Source: Myxococcales bacterium (GTDB lineage: Bacteria > Myxococcota_A > Polyangia > Polyangiales > Polyangiaceae). Taken from it: a stretch of DNA of 48,281 nucleotides. The position numbers and the translations under genes are program-made. Shown piece by piece: positions 8,620-16,125 of this stretch. The notes under the pieces were generated by a model. It worked only from the letters and a program-made list of their open reading frames with translations. It did no database searches and had not been told where the DNA came from. The stretch spans positions 1 to 48,281 of the forward strand of contig JAAZAA010000244.1 of assembly GCA_012514535.1 (NCBI GenBank), written 5' to 3'. Each line of letters opens with the position of its first letter. Positions within the stretch are counted from its first letter, which is position 1.

Positions 8620-8748
8620 CGGGCCTCGCCCTGCGGATGTCGTGCCGCCTGTCCGTTCGTGTTTCACCAACCTGTCGCCCCAGGGGATGACCTTGGACCG
8701 CCGCAGAAGGAATGTTAAATCGGGACGCTCGAAAAAGGAGTCGTAATC
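8620..8748 (+). promoter_or_regulatory. Candidate promoter and RBS for the UDP-xylose synthase gene
   Basis: In this divergent gap TTGGAC (8693-8698) and TTAAAT (8715-8720) are spaced 16 bases apart, a weak sigma-70-like pair in an unusually A/T-containing stretch. A strong Shine-Dalgarno AAGGAG at 8735-8740 lies eight bases before ATG 8749 and fixes the start of the downstream gene. Confidence 0.4.
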
Positions 8749-9750
8749 ATGGGTCTTGGATCAATTCGCAGGACGGCGCTCGTGACTGGTGCCGCGGGTT
8801 TCATCGGTTCGCACCTCGTCGATCGGCTCCTGGACGAGGGCTTCGAGGTCGTGGGTCTCGACAGCTTGATGACCGGTGATCTCGCCAATCTCTCCCGCGC
8901 CAGTCGAGATCCGCACTTTCATTTCCAGGCAGGAGACGTGCGTGAGCCCCTGCACGTCCACGCGGAGCTCATCTTCAACTTCGCTTGCCCGGCGTCGCCG
9001 GTGCATTACCAGCACGATCCGTACACCACGTTCACGACCAGCGTCGTGGGCGCGCAGCGCATCATCGAGATGGCTCGCGGCCGTCGCTGCGTCGTGGTGC
9101 ACGCCTCGACCTCGGAGGTCTACGGAGATCCGCAGGTGCACCCCCAGACGGAGGACTACTGGGGATACGTGAACCCGATCGGGCCACGCGCCTGCTACGA
9201 CGAAGGCAAGCGCGGCGCCGAGACCCTGCTGATGGACGCGAAGCGCTGCTGGAACCTGGACGCGCGCCTCGTGCGCATCTTCAACACCTACGGCCCCCGC
9301 ATGGCGTTCAACGATGGCCGCGTGGTGTCGAACTTCATCACCCAGGCTCTGCAGGGCAAGGCGCTCACCGTCTACGGCGAAGGCAAGCAGACCCGCTCCT
9401 TCTGCTACGTGGACGACCTCGTCGAGGGCTTCTTCCGCGTCGCGATGGCCAAGTCCTTCGGTGGCCCCATGAACCTCGGCAACCCCGGCGAGTTCTCGAT
9501 GCTCGAGCTCGCCACCCTGGTGCACGAGCTGACGGGCTCCAACACCCCGATCGAGTTCCACCCGCTGCCCGCGGACGATCCCAAGCAGCGCCGCCCCGAC
9601 ATCAGCCTGGCCAAGGAGCTCATCGATTTCGAGCCCCGGGTGCCTCTGCGCGCCGGCCTCGAGCGCACGATCGCCGATTTCCGTCAGCGGCTGATCGCCC
9701 TCGGAGAGCTCGACGGCAAGCCGGGTACGTTGGAACGAGCCGCCTCCTGA
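8749..9750 (+). CDS. UDP-glucuronate decarboxylase (UDP-xylose synthase)
   Basis: The 333-residue extended short-chain dehydrogenase converts UDP-glucuronate to UDP-xylose in the cytoplasm, giving a pentose donor for glycan assembly. The NAD-binding G-A-A-G-F-I-G-S lies at residues 14-21, the catalytic Tyr/Lys pair is in Y-D-E-G-K-R (about 150-155), and I-F-N-T-Y-G-P-R and G-x-x-x-Q-T-R-S-F-C-Y-V-D-D are the sugar-nucleotide-binding blocks typical of the UXS family; the length is also normal. AAGGAG eight bases before the ATG supports the start. It is the first gene of the glycan locus, and xylose or a derivative is a likely component of the polymer. Confidence 0.93.
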   Translation: MGLGSIRRTALVTGAAGFIGSHLVDRLLDEGFEVVGLDSLMTGDLANLSRASRDPHFHFQAGDVREPLHVHAELIFNFACPASPVHYQHDPYTTFTTSVVGAQRIIEMARGRRCVVVHASTSEVYGDPQVHPQTEDYWGYVNPIGPRACYDEGKRGAETLLMDAKRCWNLDARLVRIFNTYGPRMAFNDGRVVSNFITQALQGKALTVYGEGKQTRSFCYVDDLVEGFFRVAMAKSFGGPMNLGNPGEFSMLELATLVHELTGSNTPIEFHPLPADDPKQRRPDISLAKELIDFEPRVPLRAGLERTIADFRQRLIALGELDGKPGTLERAAS

Positions 9751-9780
9751 CGCCCGCCCGGCGCGGGCTCCGCGGCACCG

Positions 9781-9860
9781 CGCTCCGACAGCACCGCGCT
9801 CCGACAGCACCGCGCTCCGACAGCACCGCGCTCCGACAGCACCGCGCTCCGACAGCACCG
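9781..9860. repeat. 16-bp x5 perfect tandem repeat
   Basis: CGCTCCGACAGCACCG occurs five times head to tail with no mismatch, beginning 31 bases after the uxs-like stop codon. There are no spacers, so it is not a CRISPR array. Perfect identity suggests recent slippage or active turnover. Confidence 0.93.
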
Positions 9861-9872
9861 CGCCGCCCGACC

Positions 9873-9983
9873 CCGGGCGGCGCGTCGTGCGTCTGGCCCC
9901 TGCGCAGGGGAGAGACGGCCTGGACCCGGGGCGGCGCGTCGTGCCACGTCGTGCAATCCGGCCCTTGCGCAGCGGAGAGACGG
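9873..9983. repeat. Imperfect direct repeat pair
   Basis: Two segments share the order CGGGCGGCGCGTCGTGC-like block, then GGCCC(C/T)TGCGCAG and GGAGAGACGGC. The first spans about 9873-9919 and the second about 9925-9983, with an extra CACGTCGTGC-type insertion in the second. It looks like a duplicated segment. Confidence 0.6.
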
Positions 9984-10023
9984 CGCCTTCACGCAGCGGC
10001 GATCCGCGCATGATTGGGGGAGA

Positions 10024-10046
10024 ATGCATGCGTTTTTTGCATGCAT
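10024..10046. repeat. ATGCATGC hairpin with poly-T loop
   Basis: ATGCATGC (10024-10031) pairs perfectly with GCATGCAT (10039-10046) over the loop GTTTTTT. It is the most A/T-rich spot in the gap and lies between convergent genes. The T-run is in the loop rather than after the stem, so a standard terminator role is uncertain. Confidence 0.55.
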
Positions 10047-10131
10047 GAGTGGGGGATCGGGGGCGCCTGCGTGGGAGGGGGTGAATCTGGAGGCGCGCGG
10101 CAGGTAGCCGTGACCCCTCGCTGATGGTGGC

Positions 10132-10233
10132 GGCGGCGAACTTCGAAGCGCCCGAGTCAGGCAGCGGCGGCGAACTTCGGAGCGCCCGAGTCAGGCAGCG
10201 GCGGCGAACTTCGGAGCGCCCGAGTCAGGCAGC
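10132..10233. repeat. 34-bp x3 tandem repeat covering the GT4 stop codon
   Basis: Three 34-bp units at 10132-10165, 10166-10199 and 10200-10233 differ by a single base. A partial fourth unit follows. The unit nearest the gene contains the TGA stop (10225-10227) of the minus-strand GT4 gene, so the array is a duplication of the gene's 3' end and carries two further copies of that stop. Confidence 0.9.
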
Positions 10234-11292
10234 GGCGGCGTCTCGGGCGCGGTGAGACTCCGTCATCGCCGTGGCCAGGCGCTCGACGAAGCGATCGAGC
10301 CCCGCGTGCTCTTCGACGAACTTGCGGGCAGCGCGGCCGATGCGCGCCGCCTCTGCGGGCGCGTCGAGGAGCCGTTCGATCGTCGCTCGCAGCGCCAGGG
10401 GGTCGGAGGGAGGGACGTACACCCCGGTCTCGCCGTCGACGATCGTGTCCGTCTGCCCTCGGGTGCGGGTGGCGATGACGCACTTGCCCATGGCCATCAT
10501 CTCCAGGATGGTGGCGATGCCCGTCTGGTACTCGTTCTGCAGGATCGGGACGACCGCGAGGGCCGAACGCGCATAGAGCTCGCGGAGATCGAAGCGGTTC
10601 AGCTTGCCCCAGCGCACGTTGGGGGGCAGGACCCGGCTGGGCTCGAGCTTCCGCTCGATCCACGGGCTGCCAGCGGCGATCTGCACCTGGATGGGGCGAT
10701 CGCGGACCGCCTCCACGAGCGTGTCGTAGTCGCGGAGCAACTGACCCGCGGCGCACACGAGCCGCGGCTCCACCGGCGTGTCCCTGGGGTGGAAGAACTG
10801 CTCGTCCGCGTGATAGTAGATGCGCTGCACCTTGCTGGCAGGGATCCCGAGCTTGCCGCGCATGAGGGTCTCTTCGGAGCTCGAGTACGCCAGGATGCGA
10901 TCGATGCGCCGGGCGACGTCACCCGCCTTGAAGAAGATCTGCTTCTTCCTCGGGGCCAACGTGTGGGCGATCATCGTGTGGGCGCAGCGCGCCGAGCTGG
11001 TCCGCAGCAGGGCCGCGAACGGAATGCCGATGTCCTCGCCCGTGGTCAGGACCACGTCGTAGGCGTGCCTGCGCAGGTACCCGAGCACCGCCACCGCGGG
11101 GGACGCTCCGAGGGCCTTGCGCGTGGCAACCACGACCGGATGCTGCGACGCTTCCGCATCCAGGTAGTCGAGGTGGTCCGCTCCCAGCTTCCGGGCCAGC
11201 TCGAAGATATCCAGCCGGGGCTCTCGCCCGGCCGCAATGGCCGCCCGTAGGTTCTCGTCGAAGCGCCCCGCCGCTAGAATCAATGCCTTCAT
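10225..11292 (-). CDS. GT4-type glycosyltransferase
   Basis: The 355-residue product has a two-domain GT-B look. The N-terminal half contains a membrane-associating type region with T-L-A-P-R-K-K-Q-I-F-F-K, and the C-terminal half has A-A-G-x-x-x-x-x-Y-D-T-L-V-E-A, E-Y-Q-T-G-I-A-T-I-L-E-M-M-A-M-G and D-G-E-T-G-V-Y-V-P-P, which match the Glycos_transf_1 (GT4) donor-binding domain. The spacing between the two acidic residues is slightly longer than the classic E-x7-E. ATG 11292 precedes M-K-A-L-I-L-A-A-G, and GAGGG lies just upstream. The last residues are Ala-rich because the end of the gene lies in the 34-bp tandem array. Sugar and linkage are unknown. Confidence 0.85.
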   Translation of the reverse strand: MKALILAAGRFDENLRAAIAAGREPRLDIFELARKLGADHLDYLDAEASQHPVVVATRKALGASPAVAVLGYLRRHAYDVVLTTGEDIGIPFAALLRTSSARCAHTMIAHTLAPRKKQIFFKAGDVARRIDRILAYSSSEETLMRGKLGIPASKVQRIYYHADEQFFHPRDTPVEPRLVCAAGQLLRDYDTLVEAVRDRPIQVQIAAGSPWIERKLEPSRVLPPNVRWGKLNRFDLRELYARSALAVVPILQNEYQTGIATILEMMAMGKCVIATRTRGQTDTIVDGETGVYVPPSDPLALRATIERLLDAPAEAARIGRAARKFVEEHAGLDRFVERLATAMTESHRARDAAAA

Positions 11293-11360
11293 GAGCCCTC
11301 GCTTTCTACGCGGGGGCAAGCGCACGGGCAACGACGACAGGATTCACCCGGGGAAACGGA

Positions 11361-11528
11361 ATGAAAAAGCTGCTCCTTCTCTCGGTCATCTTCGCGACGG
11401 TAGCCATCCCGGTGCGTGCGGCCCGGTTGCCCAACCCCCGCCAAGGCTTCAAGAAGGCGCTCTGGCACATGGTGGCGTTCAACCTCTTCTACCTGTTCGG
11501 CCTCTACTACCTGGAGGCGCGCCTGTGA
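11361..11528 (+). CDS. 55-residue small membrane protein
   Basis: The ATG at 11361 opens a 56-codon frame with GC-rich third positions. The product begins M-K-K-L-L-L-L-S-V-I-F-A, a strong hydrophobic signal/anchor (residues 3-18), followed by a basic linker (R-A-A-R-L-P-N-P-R-Q-G-F-K-K) and a second hydrophobic, aromatic segment (W-H-M-V-A-F-N-L-F-Y-L-F-G-L-Y-Y-L, about 36-52). It ends 42 bases before the O-antigen-ligase-like gene on the same strand, so it is probably the first gene of that transcript. A small accessory subunit of the polymerase/ligase is a guess from position. The Shine-Dalgarno is weak (GGGGAAACGGA). Confidence 0.7.
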   Translation: MKKLLLLSVIFATVAIPVRAARLPNPRQGFKKALWHMVAFNLFYLFGLYYLEARL

Positions 11529-11570
11529 TGCCCCGGGGCAACGCTCCCTCTCGGAAGGAAACCTGGCAGC

Positions 11571-13121
11571 GTGAGTGAGCCCCGCCTCGGAGGCGACGTC
11601 AAAGGGGCGTTCGCCCTGGGCGTCGTCGCCACCCTCGTGGCGACCTTCGTGAACGACGGGGTGGTCGCCTGGCTGCTGTCCCCGGTGTTCGTAGGGTGCT
11701 TTCTCTACGCCGCCGCTCGGGCGCCGCTCCGGTACTCCATCTACGTCCTCACGTTCTGCGCGTTGGCGGTGGAGAAGCCCACCGAGATGCCGCCCTGGAC
11801 CTCGCCGTTCTTCCCGATCGGCACGCTGATGTTCCTGCACATCAAGCACATGACCGGGGTGAGCATCTTCTTCCTGTCGGGGATGGAGTACCTGCTCATC
11901 TTCCTGCTCGGGGTCTCGCTGCTCCGTGAGTCGACGGGCTCCTCCATCGACGCGAGGGGGCGCGTCGAGACGCCGCGCCCCTTCGTGAAGCTCGCCTACG
12001 TCTCCCTGGCGGGCAGCATGTTCACCTGGATGTACGGCATCGCCACCGGCGGGGACTTCAGCAAATCGCTCTGGCAGCTCGAGAAGGTCATCTACGTCCC
12101 CATCGTCTTCCTCCTGTGCAACCGCGGGTTGCGCGGGCCGAAGGACCACGCGGTGCTCGGCAAGATCGTGCTCGTCGCCGCGGCGCTCCGCTCGATCCTG
12201 GCGATCTACGTCGTCCACGTCACCGCCGAGCGAGACCCGGAGACGGGCGAGCTGCTCTTGGAGCATGCGACGAGCCACCACGACTCGATGCTGTTCGCCT
12301 TCGCGTCCCTGTTGCTCGTGCTCATGGTGATCGAGCGCGCGGACAAGAAGGCGCTGCGCCGCCTGCTGCTGATCCAGCCCCTCTACGTCTGGGGCATGAT
12401 CGCCAACGACCGCCGCATGGTGTGGGTGCAGATCGGGCTCGTGCTCGTCACCTTGTACCTCGTCACACCGCCCAACGTGGTCAAGCGCAAGATCAAGCGC
12501 GCCCTGATCGCGCTCAGCCCCGCCATCGCGGGGTACGTGGCGGCAGGGTGGAGCTCCGAGGCGTCGATCTTCAAGCCAGTGGGCATCATCCGCTCGGTGG
12601 TGGAGCCGGACACGGACGCCTCCTCGCTTTGGCGCGAGATCGAGAACTACGACATCCTCTACACCTTCCGGCGCGCGCCGATCTTCGGCCACGGCTACGG
12701 GCATCCCTTCTGGGAGGTGATCCCGCTGCCCGCGGTCCCCTACGAGCTCGAGCACTACTGCCCCCACAACAGCATCCTGGGGCTGTGGGCCTTTGCCGGC
12801 TTCGTGGGGTTCACGATGCTCGTCCTGTTGTGGGCGGGCGGCGTGTTCTTCGCGATGCGCGCCTACTTCGCGACGAAGGTGCCGACCGAACGGGTCGCCG
12901 CCGTGCTCGCGGTGGGCTCGGTGATCATCTACATGATCCAGTGTTACGGCGACATGGGGCTGGGCGCCTGGACCGGTGTGTTCCTGGTCGCGCCCTGTCT
13001 GTCCCTGGCTGGCAAGCTGGCCGTCCACGCAGGCGCCTGGAATCGACCCAAGACGCGCGCCTCACGGCCGCCACCGGCGACGCGCGCGACCCGGGAGGGG
13101 CGCGCCGTCCCCGCGCAGTGA
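11571..13121 (+). CDS. O-antigen ligase / Wzy-type polymerase-like membrane protein
   Basis: The 516-residue integral membrane protein has about ten to twelve hydrophobic helices and a large extracytoplasmic loop near residues 340-405. The block F-G-H-G-Y-G-H-P-F-W, then H-N-S-I-L-G-L-W-A-F-A-G-F-V-G-F (about 400-415), is the conserved Wzy_C feature (G-x-G, then H-N-x-x-L) of the WaaL/Wzy family. These proteins join lipid-linked glycans on the outer face of the inner membrane; ligase and polymerase cannot be told apart here. The GTG at 11571 has GGAAGGA eleven bases upstream. A basic tail follows the last helix. It lies between the small membrane protein and the lipoprotein gene on the same strand. 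Confidence 0.85.
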   Translation: MSEPRLGGDVKGAFALGVVATLVATFVNDGVVAWLLSPVFVGCFLYAAARAPLRYSIYVLTFCALAVEKPTEMPPWTSPFFPIGTLMFLHIKHMTGVSIFFLSGMEYLLIFLLGVSLLRESTGSSIDARGRVETPRPFVKLAYVSLAGSMFTWMYGIATGGDFSKSLWQLEKVIYVPIVFLLCNRGLRGPKDHAVLGKIVLVAAALRSILAIYVVHVTAERDPETGELLLEHATSHHDSMLFAFASLLLVLMVIERADKKALRRLLLIQPLYVWGMIANDRRMVWVQIGLVLVTLYLVTPPNVVKRKIKRALIALSPAIAGYVAAGWSSEASIFKPVGIIRSVVEPDTDASSLWREIENYDILYTFRRAPIFGHGYGHPFWEVIPLPAVPYELEHYCPHNSILGLWAFAGFVGFTMLVLLWAGGVFFAMRAYFATKVPTERVAAVLAVGSVIIYMIQCYGDMGLGAWTGVFLVAPCLSLAGKLAVHAGAWNRPKTRASRPPPATRATREGRAVPAQ

Positions 13122-13171
13122 CGGCTGCAGGGACGTTTGCCTCCTTCTGACGTCGTGCGTACACCTGGCGC

Positions 13172-14416
13172 ATGACGCGACGACCCCGGCGTGTGACTCG
13201 TGCCGCGCTCACGCTCTGCCTCGGCCTCCTGATGGCGGGCACCGGCTGCTCGCGCTGCTCGCAGCCCGCCGAGCGCGATCCGGCGCAGGGCCCGTCCAGC
13301 CAGGAGCGCCGCGGCCCGTCGCCGATCCGCGCCACCAAGCCGATCTCTGCGCCGCCCCTCACCCAGCGCGCGGCGGCCTTCGCCGCCAAGCTCGGCAAAA
13401 AGCACTTCTTGATCGGCATGGGCAACGACCTGAACGAGGACCACGACAAGGACGGCGCCTACGTCCTGGGGCCGCCCATGGATCTCCACTACGCCTACCT
13501 GGTCGGGCTCGGCGGGAAGGGAGGCTGGCCCGACTGGAACCCAGGAGGCACCTTCGTGGACATCATGGCCGAGACCGCGCGCAAGCACGGCGTCGTGCCG
13601 ATGTTCACGCTCTACTCGATGGCGGACGCCGGCGAGGGGCAGAGCAAGGTGCTCCAGGACGACGCCTACATGAAGGCGTACCTCGACGGGGCGCGCTTGC
13701 TCTTCCAGCGCCTCGGGGCCTTCGGCGATCCGGCGGTCGTCCACTTCGAGCCGGACTTTTGGGGGTTCATGCAGCAGAAGGAGCCGGATCCGCGCGAGCT
13801 GAAGGCGCGGGTCGAGGCGCACGCGCCGGAGTGCGCCGGGCTCGGGGACCACGTCGCGGGGCTGGGCCGTTGTCTGGTGCGGCTGGCGCGACAGAACGCA
13901 CCGAAGACGTTGATCGGGTTCCACGCCTCGAGCTGGGCGCACCGGGAGCCGAAGATGATCGCCGACTACCTGGTGGATCTCGGCGGGCGCGAGGCGGACT
14001 TCGTCGGGGTGGAGACCCTCGATCGAGACGCCGGCTGCTTCGAAGCGCGCAAGGACCCCAACTGTCAGCGGCAAGACGGCCCCTGGTACTGGGACGAGAC
14101 GAACCAGCGCAGCCCCAACTTCCACGAGCACCTCGAGTGGGCCCGCGCCATCGCGGAGGGAGTACAGCGGCCCCTGCTCTGGTGGCAGATGCCCCTGGGC
14201 GTGCCCAGCGACGTCCCCGGGGGCGAGCCGGGGCGCTACCGGGACAACCGCGTGCGCTACCTCTTCGCTCACGTGGACGAGTTCGTCGCCGCCGGCGGGG
14301 TGGGCGCCGTGTTCGGCGTGGGCGCGGCGAACCAGACGTACATCACGAGCGACGGCGGGCAGTTCAAGCGCGCCGTCGAGAAGTACCGCGCCGATCCGTT
14401 CCTGTTCGAGCCTTGA
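13172..14416 (+). CDS. Lipoprotein with probable glycoside-hydrolase-like (TIM-barrel) domain
   Basis: The 414-residue product has a basic N terminus, hydrophobic core and lipobox A-G-T-G-C (about residue 25). From about 65 onward the sequence alternates beta-strand-like segments with helices. Acidic motifs at strand ends include V-V-H-F-E-P-D-F-W-G-F (about 190), V-G-V-E-T-L-D-R-D (about 285) and L-L-W-W-Q-M-P-L-G (about 335), the pattern of a (beta/alpha)8 sugar hydrolase. I do not recognise a defined GH family. A lipoprotein hydrolase beside an O-antigen-ligase-like gene could trim or release the polymer in the periplasm. The start is an ATG 50 bases after the previous stop, so the two are probably co-transcribed. 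Confidence 0.65.
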   Translation: MTRRPRRVTRAALTLCLGLLMAGTGCSRCSQPAERDPAQGPSSQERRGPSPIRATKPISAPPLTQRAAAFAAKLGKKHFLIGMGNDLNEDHDKDGAYVLGPPMDLHYAYLVGLGGKGGWPDWNPGGTFVDIMAETARKHGVVPMFTLYSMADAGEGQSKVLQDDAYMKAYLDGARLLFQRLGAFGDPAVVHFEPDFWGFMQQKEPDPRELKARVEAHAPECAGLGDHVAGLGRCLVRLARQNAPKTLIGFHASSWAHREPKMIADYLVDLGGREADFVGVETLDRDAGCFEARKDPNCQRQDGPWYWDETNQRSPNFHEHLEWARAIAEGVQRPLLWWQMPLGVPSDVPGGEPGRYRDNRVRYLFAHVDEFVAAGGVGAVFGVGAANQTYITSDGGQFKRAVEKYRADPFLFEP

Positions 14417-14429
14417 TCGGGGCGCGCGC

Positions 14430-14987
14430 TCAGGGAGCGTCGCGCAGCGGCCGGATGACCTTCGCCGGGACACCCGCCGCGATCACCCCCGCGGGCACGT
14501 CGCGGGTCACGACGCTGCCCGCGCCGATCACGCTGTCCTTGCCGATGGTGACCCCCGGCAAGACGATGACGCGAGCGCCGAGCCACACATTCTCCTCGAG
14601 CACGATCGGCTTCGCCTCCGGCATCTCGTCGCGGCGATCCGGCTCCAGGCGGTGGAACTCGTTGTCGATGAGCAGCACGTGCGGACCGATGGTGCAGCTC
14701 GAGCCGATGCGCACGTGCCCGGTCGCGGCGATCGAGCCGCCGTAGTTGATGAAGACGTTATCGCCGATCTCGAGGGTCCCCTCGCTCCCCACCGCGATCT
14801 CCAGGGGGATCGGGCGAGAGACCAGGCGTACCCGGTCGCCCATCACGAGCTTGCCGTAGATGGAGACCGCCGGGCGCCCCCAGAGACGCACCCGCGGCCC
14901 CATGCGCTCGGCGCGATGTAGGTGGAGGCGGGCGGCCAAGGCGGCGCGGGCGTCTCCGGCCAGGCGCAAAGCGTTCCAACGGCTCAC
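14430..14987 (-). CDS. Left-handed beta-helix (hexapeptide) O-acetyltransferase
   Basis: The 185-residue product is built from hexapeptide repeats ([LIV]-G-x-x-x-x) from about 60 to 175. It has the characteristic V-L-L-I-D-N-E-F-H loop holding the catalytic His, then V-W-L-G-A-R-V-I-V-L-P-G-V-T-I-G and G-A-G-S-V-V-T-R-D-V-P. This is the maltose/galactoside/serine acetyltransferase-like family found in polysaccharide loci, where members O-acetylate a sugar using acetyl-CoA. The GTG start overlaps the stop of the upstream GT2 gene by four bases (GTGA), so the two are translationally coupled and may act on the same residue. Confidence 0.9.
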   Translation of the reverse strand: MSRWNALRLAGDARAALAARLHLHRAERMGPRVRLWGRPAVSIYGKLVMGDRVRLVSRPIPLEIAVGSEGTLEIGDNVFINYGGSIAATGHVRIGSSCTIGPHVLLIDNEFHRLEPDRRDEMPEAKPIVLEENVWLGARVIVLPGVTIGKDSVIGAGSVVTRDVPAGVIAAGVPAKVIRPLRDAP

Positions 14988-16018
14988 GACACCCCTCCGC
15001 TCTCTGCTCCGTTCACCGCCGGCCCCGGCGCCCCGCCGAGGGCGCGGCGCGTCACCTCACGAAACTCCTCGGGCCCCAGCGCCGCGGCCGCGGCGCGCCA
15101 GTACAGGAGGTTGGCGAGCAGGCTGCACGCGGGGTTCGTCAGCCGCGTCCGGTGGATCGCCAGGGGCGAGGTCAACGCGGCGCGCAGCGTGCGCTCCAGC
15201 TCCGTGCCCATCCAGGGGCGCTTCACGGCTTGGAGCAGCAGGTGCCGCTGCGCCGGGTGCAGCCGACCGAGGTTCCCTGCCAGGATAGCCCGGCCTTCGT
15301 CCCTGGACGTGCGCCCGAAAAGCTCCACCTCCAGGCGCCCGTAGCTCTCGTGCGCTCGGCAAAACGACTCGAGGGAGCGCTCGGCGTGGTGGAACCCCTG
15401 GGCGCGCGGGTTGAACCGGAACCCGACCCCCCGCTGGGCCAGGCGCCACCCCAGCTCGACGTCTTCGCCCCGCAGGCACTCCGCGTCGAACAAACCGGCC
15501 TCCAGGACCCGCGCGCGGCTGACGGAGGCGTTGCCCGTCCAGAACTGCCGGTACGTCGGCTCCCAATCTCCCCGCTCCATGGCCGCGTACTGCTTCTCCA
15601 CCTGCACCTGCTCCCAGGCGACCCAGGGTTGATCGTAGCGGGGCAAGGAGGACAGCGGGCCCAGCACCACGATGTCCCCCGGAGCGATGTCGTGGGTGCG
15701 CACGTGCTCGTCGAGCCACTGGGGGACGGGCACGACGTCGTCGTCGAGGAACACCAAGAGCTCCCCACGCGCGGCGCGGATGCCCGTGTTGCGCGCGACC
15801 GCGGGCCCCGCGTTGGATTGACTCAGCGTCCGGACCTCGAAGGGGAAGGTCTGCCGCGCCAGCCAGTCCCGCGTCCCATCGGTCGAGCCGTCGTCGATGA
15901 CGACCACCTCGAATATCTCTGGGGAAACAGTCTGAGAGCCGAGGGCGTCCAGCACGCGCCCCAGTCGTTGGCGGCGATTGTACGTGGGGACGATGACGCT
16001 GAGCCTCGGTGCGGTCAC
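14984..16018 (-). CDS. GT2-family glycosyltransferase
   Basis: The 344-residue inverting GT-A enzyme opens with L-S-V-I-V-P-T-Y-N-R. It carries V-V-V-I-D-D-G-S-T-D-G-T (nucleotide site), N-A-G-P-A-V-A-R-N-T-G, L-V-F-L-D-D-D-V-V-P (the DxD metal site, about residue 93) and R-G-E-D-V-E-L-G-W-R, the E-D general-base block of GT2. The C-terminal 100 residues are helical without a clear membrane span. It starts with GTG at 16018 and runs into the acetyltransferase gene with a four-base overlap. The sugar transferred is unknown. Confidence 0.9.
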   Translation of the reverse strand: MTAPRLSVIVPTYNRRQRLGRVLDALGSQTVSPEIFEVVVIDDGSTDGTRDWLARQTFPFEVRTLSQSNAGPAVARNTGIRAARGELLVFLDDDVVPVPQWLDEHVRTHDIAPGDIVVLGPLSSLPRYDQPWVAWEQVQVEKQYAAMERGDWEPTYRQFWTGNASVSRARVLEAGLFDAECLRGEDVELGWRLAQRGVGFRFNPRAQGFHHAERSLESFCRAHESYGRLEVELFGRTSRDEGRAILAGNLGRLHPAQRHLLLQAVKRPWMGTELERTLRAALTSPLAIHRTRLTNPACSLLANLLYWRAAAAALGPEEFREVTRRALGGAPGPAVNGAESGGVS

Positions 16019-16125
16019 GCCCGAGCAGCGGTACCATTCGGCATGGCCGTGTCAAGGACCCCCGCCGCAGGACTCGCCCCAGGAGGAGCCTGGCTGGATG
16101 GCAGCCCTCAGCAAAGGTGCAGCGA

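Larger units (their letters stand above)
9751..10224. other. Repeat-rich gap between convergent genes
   Basis: No gene is supported in this 474-bp gap between the convergent uxs-like and GT4 genes. It contains four different repeat structures in a row: a 16-bp array (9781-9860), an imperfect direct repeat of about 47-59 bp (9873-9983), an 8-bp-arm hairpin (10024-10046), and a 34-bp array that runs into the end of the GT4 gene (10132-10233). Confidence 0.7.

Noticed and set aside
9781-9860. Regular repeat array resembling CRISPR
   Set aside because: Units are 16 bp, directly adjacent and have no unique spacers; no cas gene is nearby. The same applies to the array at 43729-43792.
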